Source: an uncultured Pseudomonadota bacterium | GTDB taxonomy: Bacteria; Bdellovibrionota_B; Oligoflexia; Oligoflexales; Bog-1112 | Reading direction: 5' to 3' | Assembly (NCBI GenBank): GCA_937896265.1 | Contig: CALBMD010000057.1 | Location: forward strand, 1 to 17,202 | Length of the DNA: 17,202 nt | Shown here: positions 1 through 8,389 of the stretch, one piece after another | Numbering within the stretch: position 1 is the stretch's first letter | Layout: each line of letters opens with the position of its first letter | Program-made: the position numbers and the translations under genes | The notes under the pieces: model-generated | Told to the model about the DNA's origin: nothing | The model's input: only the letters and a program-made list of their open reading frames with translations | Databases searched by the model: none

Positions 1-36
1 CTCCGTTAAGCGATAGTTATATCATCTTAACTTCAA

Positions 37-183
37 CTACGCAAAATTGAGGAAGATCACAGTCACCACGCCATAACTGCCTCGCCCAAGCACCTCAGAG
101 GCTGAGGTGAAATTAGTGGAAAACGCGAATGGCCAGAAAAGCAATGCTTTAGTCAGTAAAAAGCAGTTATAGATATTTTTCAT
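37..183 (-). pseudogene. N-terminal remnant of an exported Ser/Thr kinase paralogue
   Basis: Reading the minus strand from an ATG at 183-181 gives 48 residues: a hydrophobic leader beginning MKNIYNCFLLTKALLFW, then ASEVLGRGSYGVVTV, then seven unrelated residues and a TAG stop. This matches the start of the intact kinase at 296-1438 (leader with FLL.K..LFW, then LGEGSYGVVTV). More than 20 bases around the glycine-rich loop are nearly identical in the DNA. Everything after kinase subdomain I is missing, so no kinase can be made. I read it as a tandem duplicate that lost most of its length by deletion or recombination at about position 60. A short secreted peptide cannot be excluded but seems unlikely. 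Confidence 0.7.
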
Positions 184-295
184 GATTTTCTTTCAAAAAA
201 TTTATTGAGACATAAATATATGACTATTATTTTTCTTCAACCGAAGCACTAGAGTCAGATATTAGTCAGCGGCGGTTTTTAAAAGTGAAGTGTCA

Positions 296-1438
296 TCACT
301 CGGATAGGAATTCATGATGCAAAATGCTAGATGCCATGATCCTCATGTTTGGTGGAATCATCATCATCGCCGATAAAAGTTCAGCTTCTTCTTCGCTCAT
401 GAATTCATCTCCCTCGATTATTAATTCATCTTCCTCGCTCATGAATCCATCTTCCTCAATCATTAATTCATCTCGGAAGAGTTGTAAAAGGCGATCTTTT
501 ATATATTTACGATTATTAAACTGGCTTAGCAGATTAATATCGATCGTCTTAGCAATGATCTGCTCTCTTGTTTTGACTAATGCACTCTTTTTACGAGGCG
601 GATTATATGCACTGGCTTGTAAATGTTTAATTTCTTCCAGATTAGTATCTTTGAATAAGCTTTGGTCTAAAAAGAGAGAAAGGTTAATTAGCATTATATT
701 CTGCTGAAATTTTATTGCCTTACTAAAAGTAAGATCTTTATCAAGTTCTCCATCATATTTAAATAATCGAGTGTCATAAAATAGATGAAGATAAGAGATA
801 GCAGTAGACCAAATATCACCCTCGCAAGGAAAGCTATGATTATTTAGCAAGAGCTCAGGTGAGCGATACCAGGAAGTAGTTTTATGTATTTTCTCGATTT
901 CATCGATTACATGTACACGAGATTGAACCGATCCAAAATCAATAAGAACATATGCTTGCTGGTAGTACATGATATTTGGCAGTTTGATATCGCAATGGGC
1001 GATATTTTGTTCATGAAGCCATGTAAGAGCTGAAGCAATATCTTTTAAAAACTTCTTTTTGTTGGTAACAAAGTGCATTTCTTCAGCTTCTTCTGAAAGC
1101 ATTCCTGGTCCAGCAATCTTTTCTGCTCGTGGAAACCTTAGATTCAGCACATCTCTCTCCCAAAAGAAGGCTTCTGCGATAAGAATATTCGGAATATTTT
1201 GCCCCTTTGCGAGAAGTTCAGAAGCGTGCATGTGAAAATTAAGCTCTGGTTCGATGAGCTTTCGGTCTTTATCCACCATTGTTTTGATAACATACTTAGA
1301 ATGTTTTGGATCTACAGTCACCACGCCATAACTGCCTTCTCCAAGCTTTTCAGAGGAAGCTCTAGTAAAATCAACCGAGACGGCGACGATCCAGAAAAGG
1401 AACAATTTAGAAAGCAAAAACCAGCTGCGGATAGTCAT
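296..1438 (-). CDS. Exported eukaryotic-type serine/threonine protein kinase
   Basis: A 380-residue protein kinase. Residues 1 to about 27 form a basic then hydrophobic leader (MTIRSWFLLSKLFLFW) with an alanine near the likely cleavage point, so the enzyme is probably exported. The catalytic core is complete: glycine loop GEGSYGVV (33-40), VIK lysine K52, catalytic loop HCDIKLPN (148-155; HRD has become HCD but D150, K152 and N155 are kept), DFG (167-169), SPE (193-195) and the subdomain IX aspartate D208. The C-terminal third has no recognised fold and carries acidic 7-residue repeats near residues 321-348. The gene stands alone on the minus strand with a truncated paralogue just downstream. 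Phosphorylating host or envelope proteins is an inference from the leader. No partner or substrate can be read from the sequence. Confidence 0.85.
   Translation of the reverse strand: MTIRSWFLLSKLFLFWIVAVSVDFTRASSEKLGEGSYGVVTVDPKHSKYVIKTMVDKDRKLIEPELNFHMHASELLAKGQNIPNILIAEAFFWERDVLNLRFPRAEKIAGPGMLSEEAEEMHFVTNKKKFLKDIASALTWLHEQNIAHCDIKLPNIMYYQQAYVLIDFGSVQSRVHVIDEIEKIHKTTSWYRSPELLLNNHSFPCEGDIWSTAISYLHLFYDTRLFKYDGELDKDLTFSKAIKFQQNIMLINLSLFLDQSLFKDTNLEEIKHLQASAYNPPRKKSALVKTREQIIAKTIDINLLSQFNNRKYIKDRLLQLFRDELMIEEDGFMSEEDELIIEGDEFMSEEEAELLSAMMMIPPNMRIMASSILHHEFLSE
393..476 (-). repeat. Four tandem 21-bp repeats inside the kinase gene
   Basis: Four adjacent 21-bp units (393-413, 414-434, 435-455, 456-476) share the core ATTCATCT. 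They also pair as two 42-bp units. Read on the minus strand they encode four 7-residue acidic repeats of the form D-E/G-L/F-M/I-I/S-E plus one linker residue. The unit is a multiple of three, so gain or loss of copies would keep the kinase frame. Confidence 0.85.
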
Positions 1439-1487
1439 AATCTAGGCGCTCTTTAAAAAATGGTGTAGTAAGCGGGAATGCGCGACA

Positions 1488-1516
1488 TTTTTAGCACTGC
1501 TTGAGGAATTTGTCTA
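1488..1516 (-). promoter_or_regulatory. Possible promoter of the kinase gene
   Basis: On the minus strand, TAGACA (1516-1511) and TAAAAA (1493-1488) are separated by 17 bases and lie about 50 bases before the kinase ATG at 1438. The -10 match is only moderate, so this is a weak assignment. I see nothing else of note in 1439-1650. Confidence 0.25.
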
Positions 1517-1679
1517 GCCTTCTCTACTTGCAGAAAAGCAAAAGCGTTACTGGTCAAGATTTTTGCGAGTCTAAAGTCTTTTTTAGCACCTAAATGCGTC
1601 AATCTTAAACACGCCAATTACTTTAATAACAATGACTTATCCTTCACAACTCAAGGTTACCCAATCATAGCCGATTGAC

Positions 1680-1711
1680 TATATATAGGGGGTAGGGGTA
1701 CCGTGTATATA
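1680..1711 (+). promoter_or_regulatory. CsoR-type operator overlapping the copper operon promoter
   Basis: TATATATA is followed by two G-tracts (GGGGGTAGGGGTACC) and then GTGTATATA, so AT-rich arms flank a G-rich centre. This is the usual architecture of CsoR/RcnR-family sites (known for the family). It lies 22 bases before the regulator's ATG, which suits autorepression relieved by Cu(I). A possible promoter is TTACCC (1657-1662), 17 bases, TATATA (1680-1685), which would put the start point inside the operator. The more obvious TTGACT at 1675-1680 has no -10 box at normal spacing. Confidence 0.55.
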
Positions 1712-1733
1712 AAACAACCCTAAGGAGATTAAA

Positions 1734-2045
1734 ATGACCCAGGGTGGACATATTGACATAGGACATAAGAACAAAAAAGGTCATACCGATCACTCAAATG
1801 ATCTTATTCGGTTTCGAAGGATTCGTGGCCAGATTGAAGGGATTGAAAAGATGATTGGGGATGGTCGCTATTGTATCGACATTGTCAATCAGATCCGATC
1901 AGTGACTGCGGCAATCAAGTCAGCTGAATCGGTGATTGTTGAGAAACACATACGGCATTGCGTTAAAGATGCAATTGAAGCCAAAGACTCTCGCGGCACA
2001 GAAGAGAAAATTAACGAGCTAATGAATCTATTTCAAAAAAGGTAA
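1734..2045 (+). CDS. csoR: CsoR-family copper-sensing transcriptional repressor
   Basis: A 103-residue DUF156-family all-helical metal sensor with the core signature RRIRGQIEGIEKMI (28-41). The metal ligands are C47, H72 and C76. The intervals (25 and 4 residues) are the same as the Cys-His-Cys set of copper-sensing CsoR, which favours Cu(I) over nickel (RcnR) or formaldehyde (FrmR). The N-terminus adds His residues (H6, H11, H17, H20) that could bind extra metal. The ATG at 1734 has a strong AAGGAG at 1722-1727. The gene is followed after 15 bases by a Cu+ ATPase gene, so it most likely represses its own operon through the G-tract site just upstream until copper binds. Confidence 0.9.
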   Translation: MTQGGHIDIGHKNKKGHTDHSNDLIRFRRIRGQIEGIEKMIGDGRYCIDIVNQIRSVTAAIKSAESVIVEKHIRHCVKDAIEAKDSRGTEEKINELMNLFQKR

Positions 2046-2060
2046 TGGAAGGAGACTAGT

Positions 2061-4601
2061 ATGAAAAGTCACCATGAACATCATCCTTCACATGATGAAG
2101 ACAAAGATCAAACGTCATGCTGCCGAGTTAATCACAAGCATTATCAACCTAGTGCTGTTAAGGATCCCGTATGCGGCATGACGATTGAACCAAATAGTGC
2201 CAAAGGTGGTCAATCAACATACCACAGCAAAACATATTATTTCTGCAACCCGAAATGCAAAGCGAAGTTCGACCATTCTCCAGAGTCCTATATAAGCGCA
2301 CAGGACAATGAACACGCTTGCCATCATATCAGCCATAAAGACCACCACCATGCGCATGGTCATTCGCACGAAGAGAAAAAATGTGGGGAACGATCCCATG
2401 TAAATCACAAGGCTAAATCAGAAGATCACTCTTGCCACCTTGATCATAAAGAGCATCATCACAAAACGACTTCTGCGGATAAAAACGCCATCTATATTTG
2501 CCCAATGCACCCTGAAATCCGTCAAAAGGGCCCGGGAAGCTGTCCAATCTGCGGTATGGCTCTTGAAGCTGAGGAAGTGACTTTGGAAGAATCAGATAAC
2601 CCTGAATTGAAGGATTTTTCCTTCCGCCTAAAAGTGAGTGCTCTGCTAAGCACTCCGCTTTTCTTGTTGGCGATGTCAGATTTAATCCCAGGACAACCGA
2701 TCCAGCACTGGATCCCTGCATGGGTGATGATGGGAGTGCAATTTATTCTTGCAACTCCTGTCGTGCTGTGGGGAGCTCTGCCATTTTTTGAACGTGGCTG
2801 GGCATCGATTAAAACACAGCAGCTAAACATGTTTACCTTAATCGCTATTGGCACAGGGGTAGCATACGTCTATAGCGTGTTTGCCACCTTCTTCCCTAGT
2901 TTATTTCCCAGCAGCATGCTTGGTCATGGCGGAATGATACTTCTTTATTACGAATCCGCAGCAGTCATCATCACCCTAGTACTCACAGGACAAGTCCTTG
3001 AATTAAGGGCACGCAACAACACCGGTAAGGCGATCAAAGCCCTTCTTGGACTTGCAGCCAAAACGGCGCGACGCATCAAGTCTGATAGGGTTGAAGAAGA
3101 TATCGCATTAGATGCAATCCGACTTGGTGACAAGCTCCGTGTGAAACCAGGTGAAAAAGTTCCTGTTGATGGAAAAGTGATTCAGGGGAAAAGCACCGTC
3201 GATGAATCAATGATTACCGGAGAGCCTATTGCCGTGGAAAAATCGCTTGGGAGCATCGTGATTGGCGCTACGGTGAATGGCACTGGTTCTTTTGTCATGG
3301 AAGCCACAAAAGTTGATTCTGACACAATGCTATCCAAAATCGTTCAAATGGTTTCTAAAGCCCAAAGAAGTCGGGCCCCAATTCAAAAACTTGCGGATGC
3401 CGTATCTTCTTATTTTGTGCCAATGGTTGTCTTGATTGCAATTGGAACTGCCATTTCATGGCTATATTTCGGCCCTGAGCCTGCTTTAAGCTATGCAATT
3501 GTGAATGCAGTCGCCGTGCTAATCATTGCTTGCCCCTGTGCCTTGGGGCTTGCAACTCCAATGTCTATCATGGTTGGCGTCGGTAAAGGTGCTACCCATG
3601 GGGTATTGGTAAAAAACGCGGAAGCACTAGAATTAATGGAAAAGACCACAACGCTCGTAGTAGACAAGACGGGAACTCTGACTCTCGGCAAACCCCGCCT
3701 ATCGTTGGTGAAAACCTTCAATGATTTCTCAGAAGATGAACTTCTTTCGTTAGCTGCAGCCCTGGAGAAAGCTAGTGAACACCCACTCGCTGCTGCAATT
3801 ATCGATGGAGCGAAAGACAAGAATTTGCCCATTCCTGAAGTCCAAGATTTCGAAGTGTTCAGCGGCATGGGGGTAAAGGGAACAGCAAATGGCAAGCAGG
3901 TCCTGGTAGGAAACAAAAAGCTTCTAGATAAGTACGGGATAGCATCTGAGAATTTGGTTCAAATAGCAGAAGGTCTACAACAATCAGGCTATGGAGTCAT
4001 GCTAGTTGCTATCGCATCGCAACCTGCAGGTTTAGTTGCGGTCAAAGATCCGATTAAGAAAGGCACCTGTGAGGCTATTTCTTATTTCCAGTCGATGAGC
4101 ATTTCTGTGGTGATGTTGACGGGAGATAACCGTCACACAGCTGAAGTCGTTGGAAGGGAATTGGGTATATCTAAAATAGTAGCCGAAGTCTTACCAGACC
4201 AAAAACATGCCATCATTCAAAAGCTGCAGCAAGAAGGTAAAATTGTCGCTATGGCCGGTGACGGAATCAATGACGCCCCAAGTCTTGCACAAGCTAATAT
4301 CGGTATTGCCATGGGCACAGGAACAGATGTAGCAATAGAAAGTGCTGGCATCACCTTAGTTAAGGGCGACCTAATGGGGATTGTCAGAGCGCATCGTCTC
4401 AGCATTGAGACAATGAAGAATATTCGTCAGAATCTCTTTTTTGCATTCTTTTATAACGCTCTTGGTGTACCTGTCGCAGCGGGTATTTTGTATCCATTTT
4501 GGGGGATTGTACTCAATCCAATGTTAGCAAGCTTAGCCATGAGCTTGAGCTCTGTGTCAGTTATTGCGAATGCTCTCAGATTACATAGGACAAAGATCTA
4601 A
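2061..4601 (+). CDS. copA: Copper-translocating P-type ATPase (P1B-1) with His-rich, YHS and heavy-metal-binding N-terminus
   Basis: An 846-residue inner-membrane Cu+ exporter that pumps copper out of the cytoplasm using ATP. The N-terminus is extremely His-rich (27 His in the first 140 residues). It holds a YHS domain (about 34-78, with C38, C62, C66) and a heavy-metal-binding module (about 145-168, YICPMHPE...CPICGMAL). There is no HMA domain with a GMxCxxC site. The ATPase core is intact: TGE 386-388, CPC 491-493 in the membrane, phosphorylated D535 in DKTGTLT, HP 574-575, GDGIND 733-738. The last helices contain YNALG and MSLSSVSV...NALRL, the Cu+ class signature. The ATG is preceded by AAGGAG (2049-2054), 15 bases after the csoR-type gene, so the two form one operon. 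The symbol follows the family; a silver role is also possible. Confidence 0.93.
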   Translation: MKSHHEHHPSHDEDKDQTSCCRVNHKHYQPSAVKDPVCGMTIEPNSAKGGQSTYHSKTYYFCNPKCKAKFDHSPESYISAQDNEHACHHISHKDHHHAHGHSHEEKKCGERSHVNHKAKSEDHSCHLDHKEHHHKTTSADKNAIYICPMHPEIRQKGPGSCPICGMALEAEEVTLEESDNPELKDFSFRLKVSALLSTPLFLLAMSDLIPGQPIQHWIPAWVMMGVQFILATPVVLWGALPFFERGWASIKTQQLNMFTLIAIGTGVAYVYSVFATFFPSLFPSSMLGHGGMILLYYESAAVIITLVLTGQVLELRARNNTGKAIKALLGLAAKTARRIKSDRVEEDIALDAIRLGDKLRVKPGEKVPVDGKVIQGKSTVDESMITGEPIAVEKSLGSIVIGATVNGTGSFVMEATKVDSDTMLSKIVQMVSKAQRSRAPIQKLADAVSSYFVPMVVLIAIGTAISWLYFGPEPALSYAIVNAVAVLIIACPCALGLATPMSIMVGVGKGATHGVLVKNAEALELMEKTTTLVVDKTGTLTLGKPRLSLVKTFNDFSEDELLSLAAALEKASEHPLAAAIIDGAKDKNLPIPEVQDFEVFSGMGVKGTANGKQVLVGNKKLLDKYGIASENLVQIAEGLQQSGYGVMLVAIASQPAGLVAVKDPIKKGTCEAISYFQSMSISVVMLTGDNRHTAEVVGRELGISKIVAEVLPDQKHAIIQKLQQEGKIVAMAGDGINDAPSLAQANIGIAMGTGTDVAIESAGITLVKGDLMGIVRAHRLSIETMKNIRQNLFFAFFYNALGVPVAAGILYPFWGIVLNPMLASLAMSLSSVSVIANALRLHRTKI

Positions 4602-5063
4602 CTGGACTACTACTTGTACCAATTTTATATGATATCTTGGGAATCTTTTTTGGCTGCAGCACTTTTGCAACTTGCTGTTGGAAAAAAAGGTAGTGACGAG
4701 GCGAGGACTAGCAACACTGGCGGCGCGGGTCCTGGGGGACGTAATTCGTTTCTAACGCGAGTTGGTGGCCTTTTGCGCCGCGAAGGTTTTGAAGTCGACC
4801 TGATCAACAAAACTCTTATTGCGGTAATGGACTTTTCCAGAAAGGGTGGACAGTCAATGAGCGGCAACATGAACTCTTCTCACCCATCAGTACAAAATAG
4901 TGAAGTGCCTTTGAAGCTGTATCGACACTGTCCAACATCGCTATGACCCAAGCCGTAAGGTAAGCAGAGGCTAAACAACCTCCTGCTGTGGCGACATTGT
5001 CCTTTGCAATCGAACGGCTGATTTAAGACCTCAATCCCTGTTTGGGGTGTTCCCCTATTCTAG
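4602..5063 (+). other. Stretch without a convincing gene; degenerate coding remnant
   Basis: The longest frame (4614-4946, TTG start, 110 residues) has no ribosome binding site and ends without recognisable homology. Its middle part (about 4750-4840) reads like real protein (VGGLLRREGFEVDLINKTL) and is clearly richer in G and C than the flanks. Further on, other frames show short protein-like runs broken by stops (for example 4960-5060). I interpret the stretch as fragments of one or more decayed genes. No terminator directly follows the ATPase gene, so the copper transcript may run through it. Confidence 0.35.
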
Positions 5064-5414
5064 TTGGCTCTCGTATCCGTTAAATTCAGGAAGTTCATCC
5101 TCAAAGAAAAGGCCAATCGAGCTAAAGAAACTTACCTGACGACAAAATCTCGATTCGAGGATCCAACATCAAATGTGTTTAGAAACCAATGGTATAAGCA
5201 GAAACATCTTGATCCAGCTTGGCAGGATTATGAGAAGGCTCAAAATATCTTTCATACTGAGGCAAAAACAGCGATGCAAGAAAACGACTGGCACAATATA
5301 GCGCTGCTCAAAGTGCTATATAGGTTGGGATTAGTACTTCTCTCCATGATACTGGTTCATTGCATAGCCCACAGATTCAAACCCACGCACATATGGCGAG
5401 AAGCCCACCGCTAA
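5064..5414 (+). CDS. Hypothetical small protein with a C-terminal hydrophobic segment
   Basis: A 116-residue frame that I do not recognise. Residues 1-85 are charged and probably helical. Residues about 93-110 (IALLKVLYRLGLVLLSMILV) could be a membrane helix. The only in-frame start that gives this length is a TTG right after a TAG stop, and no good ribosome binding site precedes it. The gene may therefore be the 3' part of something longer that has decayed. In favour of expression, a plausible plus-strand terminator follows within 10 bases. It might be the tail of the copper operon transcript. Confidence 0.35.
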   Translation: MALVSVKFRKFILKEKANRAKETYLTTKSRFEDPTSNVFRNQWYKQKHLDPAWQDYEKAQNIFHTEAKTAMQENDWHNIALLKVLYRLGLVLLSMILVHCIAHRFKPTHIWREAHR

Positions 5415-5423
5415 GATTCCCCC

Positions 5424-5449
5424 ACCGTTTCACTAGCGAAAAGGTTTTT
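5424..5449 (+). terminator. Rho-independent terminator, plus strand
   Basis: ACCGTTTC (5424-5431), a 6-base loop, and GAAAAGGT (5438-5445) form an 8-bp stem with one mismatch. The stem runs directly into TTTTTC. It sits between the plus-strand unit (copper operon and downstream ORF) and the convergent hsdM. The T-run is on the plus strand only. Confidence 0.5.
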
Positions 5450-5456
5450 CAAAAAT

Positions 5457-6914
5457 TTAACTGGGCCCAAGTTCGCTAATCAAAGCATCGACGTTTTCCA
5501 TCGCTGATGCTAAAAGCTCTTTTATTTGAAGGGCATATTCCTGCGGCTCAAGCAATTCCTCCTGCTCCGGTCCATGGGGGTTGTAATGGCCAGCAGAGAT
5601 ATTGAATCCGGCATCTATTATCTTTTGAACAGGGACTATCCAGCTATGATCGGTGTTCGGCCGCTTTGCAAAGACTTTAACCAGCTCCGCAAAATGCTGT
5701 TCCGAAATTCCGCTCTTCTTTGTTAGTTTTTTGCTATCAAGCAAACCAATTTCATAGAACCAAATATCCTTAGTTTCTTTGGTTTTATCGAAGAAGATAA
5801 CCGAGGTTTTTACTGCAGAGTAGGGCAAGAAGACGCCCGCAGGTAGGCTTATGACAGTATGTAAATTGGACTCGCGAATGAGCTTTTCCTTAACTTGCTG
5901 ATAAGCGCTATTTGTCTGAAAAAGAACCCCTTCCGGAACAACAACAGCCGCCCTACCACCTTTCTTCAGGGACTTTTCAATATGCTGTAGAAAAAGTATT
6001 TCGGTGGCGTTTGATTCAATAGGAAAGTTTTTTTGGATGATTGGTTGCTCTCTTCCGCCAAAAGGCGGATTGGCAAGAATAATATCGTATTTATCTCGCT
6101 CGTCTATTTGGCGAATATCGTTTTGCAGCGTATTTTCTTTGTAAATACGAGGGTAGTCCAACCCATGAAGGGTTAAATTCATAAGACATAGCACATAGGG
6201 AAGCGGAGTCTTTTCCCTGCCAAAGAAGGTTTTATTATTTAGTACCTTTCGAAGCTCTGGCGTTTTTGCCTTGGGTTCAAGATAAAGGTGGGCTTGAGCC
6301 AAGAAGCCGCCGGTACCGCAAGCTGGGTCGTAGATAGTTTCACCAATTTTGGGTTCCAGAAGCTCAACCATCGTTCGAATAAGCGGTCGAGGCGTATAGT
6401 ACTCACCGGCGTTACCCCCGCCTTCTCCCATATTTTTTAGGAGACTTTCATAGATATGCGACATCGAGAACGTATCTTCCCCAACATCAAAATGAATTTG
6501 CTGAATGAGGTCTATAACTTCACGTAACAGGTACCCCGAGTTTACGCGGTTCTGTGTATTCTTAAAAATAGCCGCGATAATGTCTCGAGGATCACCTTCT
6601 TTAGCGCCTTTTAGGCTAGCTAGGTATGGAAAGAGCTCGTCGCTTATGAACTTAAGTAGCTCTTTGCCAGTTAGCCCTTTCTTCTGATCTGTCCAAGTTT
6701 GCCATTGATACTCTCGCTTGATTAGGGGGTGGTAACTTTCGCCTTCAAGCTGGGCATGAGCTTCGTGCTCTTTTTCTTTGTCGGCAAAAAACTTGAGATA
6801 AAGAATCCAAGACAACGCTTCAGTGTATTGCCACGCACCAGTGATACCATCGTCGGTTCGTAGAATGTCGCAGCACCGATTAATAATGTTTTGTAGTTGT
6901 TCCTTTGAAGTCAT
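5457..6914 (-). CDS. hsdM: Type I restriction-modification methyltransferase subunit M
   Basis: A 485-residue HsdM that transfers a methyl group from S-adenosylmethionine to adenine N6 at the site chosen by HsdS. With HsdS it makes the methylase, and with HsdR as well the nuclease. The helical N-terminal domain (about 5-145) includes TEALSWILYLKFF. Motif I is DPACGTGGF (196-204) and motif IV is NPPF (282-285). The region just before motif I, GEGGGNAGEYYTPRPL, is typical of the family. Length is normal and no lesion is seen. It is the last gene of the operon; its ATG lies 14 bases after the hsdS stop, with AGGAAAAGAG as ribosome binding site overlapping the hsdS end. Confidence 0.95.
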   Translation of the reverse strand: MTSKEQLQNIINRCCDILRTDDGITGAWQYTEALSWILYLKFFADKEKEHEAHAQLEGESYHPLIKREYQWQTWTDQKKGLTGKELLKFISDELFPYLASLKGAKEGDPRDIIAAIFKNTQNRVNSGYLLREVIDLIQQIHFDVGEDTFSMSHIYESLLKNMGEGGGNAGEYYTPRPLIRTMVELLEPKIGETIYDPACGTGGFLAQAHLYLEPKAKTPELRKVLNNKTFFGREKTPLPYVLCLMNLTLHGLDYPRIYKENTLQNDIRQIDERDKYDIILANPPFGGREQPIIQKNFPIESNATEILFLQHIEKSLKKGGRAAVVVPEGVLFQTNSAYQQVKEKLIRESNLHTVISLPAGVFLPYSAVKTSVIFFDKTKETKDIWFYEIGLLDSKKLTKKSGISEQHFAELVKVFAKRPNTDHSWIVPVQKIIDAGFNISAGHYNPHGPEQEELLEPQEYALQIKELLASAMENVDALISELGPS

Positions 6915-6928
6915 TTTAAACTCTTTTC

Positions 6929-8389
6929 CTACTTTTGGCGTCTTGCGCGACCTGAATTATTCGCGTTCGTTTTAGCTGCTAGAATAGCTTTGAGGAGATC
7001 TTGCCCCGTTCCTTCTGACGAAATTTGAGGTACGAGCCCACCTGAAAATGCAAGACCTAGCACTGAACTTCGCATGTTTTGACATCTATTTCTGATATTC
7101 TCACAAACGCTTCGTGATTGGTCGACTACTGGATTCTTCAGATTAATGGTTGCCAATATACGACGCTGTTCCTGAAGTGGGGGCAGTGGTAACATAAGAT
7201 TTACCAACTTTTCAGCGCTAAAATTGTTTATTCCGCTCGTAGACTGTGCCTGCCGCTCAATAATATTTCGACAAAATGATGAATCCATATAGCTAGAAAC
7301 AAACTGAGGGACTGCTAAACTAGCTTGAAGCCTAATGCGTATTAGATATCCAGCAAAAGCATAACCCTCAATAGTTTCATCAACAACGGCAGTTTTCCCA
7401 ACTAATTTTAATGACCCATTACTTCGGATCATTAAAATATCACCATCTTGCAATCTAAGATCGTCACGTTCTTTCTTGTCAAAATTGGCATATTTAAGGT
7501 CATCTATATTTATTCTTCCATTTACGATGTTCGGGATTCTCAAGACCGCGGTATTAAGGTGTTCTACAGAACAGCGTTTGCTAGTTCCATAACGAATATC
7601 TGAAGCTAGTTCCCCTAGCCTGACCCACTTCCATGAATTGGGGATATCGAAGGGAATCTCATCTTCGCTGATCGCGGGTAAGGCAGCCTTCTTCTTGCCA
7701 TCCTGCTGCTTGGGACGGTCAGCGCGAATGCGCTCAAGCAGCTTCAATGCTGGTTCGTCATTCGGGTCTTGTGCCACCAACTCCCCACGAAACGCTTTGT
7801 TGAGCAGCGACTCGCGATACACTGTGAGCAGGGCTTCTGCAGCCTCTGCCGCCTTTTCAATAGCTTCGATTCGTTTGAAAGTGGAATCGATTTTGGAGAC
7901 GATTCGACGTTGTTCGGCAATAGGCGGTATAGGAACGGTTATCCCTTTAATATCATTAAAGCTGATCATAGGCACTGTGCTACCTGACGAATACCTTTTA
8001 AAATCAACTGTTTGAAACCACGCCCAAAAGTATTCAAACAGTTCTTTGGGTGGGATTGCTGCCATTAAATTGGTATCCAATGCACTTGTTCTAACTGTAA
8101 ATCTCTTCTTGTTGGTTAAAAGTGCCCCACCGTTTTTGGGGAAAATCACCGATCGTTCTTCTACCAACCTTATCTTCAACCGTTCTACATCCGATTGAGA
8201 TAACATAATGGCGGCTTTCGAGATAGACCGTCCGTCACCAGGCGAATTCATGTCTGATACTTTAAAGAACGGAATATTGCCATTCTCGCATTGAACGGGA
8301 AGATTTTTTGGTGTTTGACCATTTTGTAACTTAACCAGGTCAGGTAAAGTTATAATTGCCCAACTTTCTGGAACATCGAGCTCGCTCAT
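6929..8389 (-). CDS. hsdS: Type I restriction-modification specificity subunit S
   Basis: A 486-residue HsdS that reads the bipartite DNA target for the whole complex. It has two target-recognition domains (about 1-155 and 250-400). Each ends in the conserved hinge phrase: PIPPIAEQRRIVSKI (153-167), then the long helical spacer with LLNKAFRGELV (195-205), and again LPPLQEQRRILATI in the second half. The C-terminal helix repeats the AFSGGLVPQ version of the spacer end. The start ATG overlaps the upstream stop by one base (TAATG) and has GGGGAG as ribosome binding site. The target sequence cannot be predicted from the protein. Full length, no break. Confidence 0.93.
   Translation of the reverse strand: MSELDVPESWAIITLPDLVKLQNGQTPKNLPVQCENGNIPFFKVSDMNSPGDGRSISKAAIMLSQSDVERLKIRLVEERSVIFPKNGGALLTNKKRFTVRTSALDTNLMAAIPPKELFEYFWAWFQTVDFKRYSSGSTVPMISFNDIKGITVPIPPIAEQRRIVSKIDSTFKRIEAIEKAAEAAEALLTVYRESLLNKAFRGELVAQDPNDEPALKLLERIRADRPKQQDGKKKAALPAISEDEIPFDIPNSWKWVRLGELASDIRYGTSKRCSVEHLNTAVLRIPNIVNGRINIDDLKYANFDKKERDDLRLQDGDILMIRSNGSLKLVGKTAVVDETIEGYAFAGYLIRIRLQASLAVPQFVSSYMDSSFCRNIIERQAQSTSGINNFSAEKLVNLMLPLPPLQEQRRILATINLKNPVVDQSRSVCENIRNRCQNMRSSVLGLAFSGGLVPQISSEGTGQDLLKAILAAKTNANNSGRARRQK

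Noticed and set aside
1675..1713. TTGACT with TATAAA as the copper operon promoter
   Set aside because: The spacing would be over 25 bases, too long for a sigma-70-type promoter.
4620..4900. A structured RNA such as tmRNA in the GC-richer stretch
   Set aside because: No tRNA-like ends, no tag reading frame and no long-range pairing could be found by eye.
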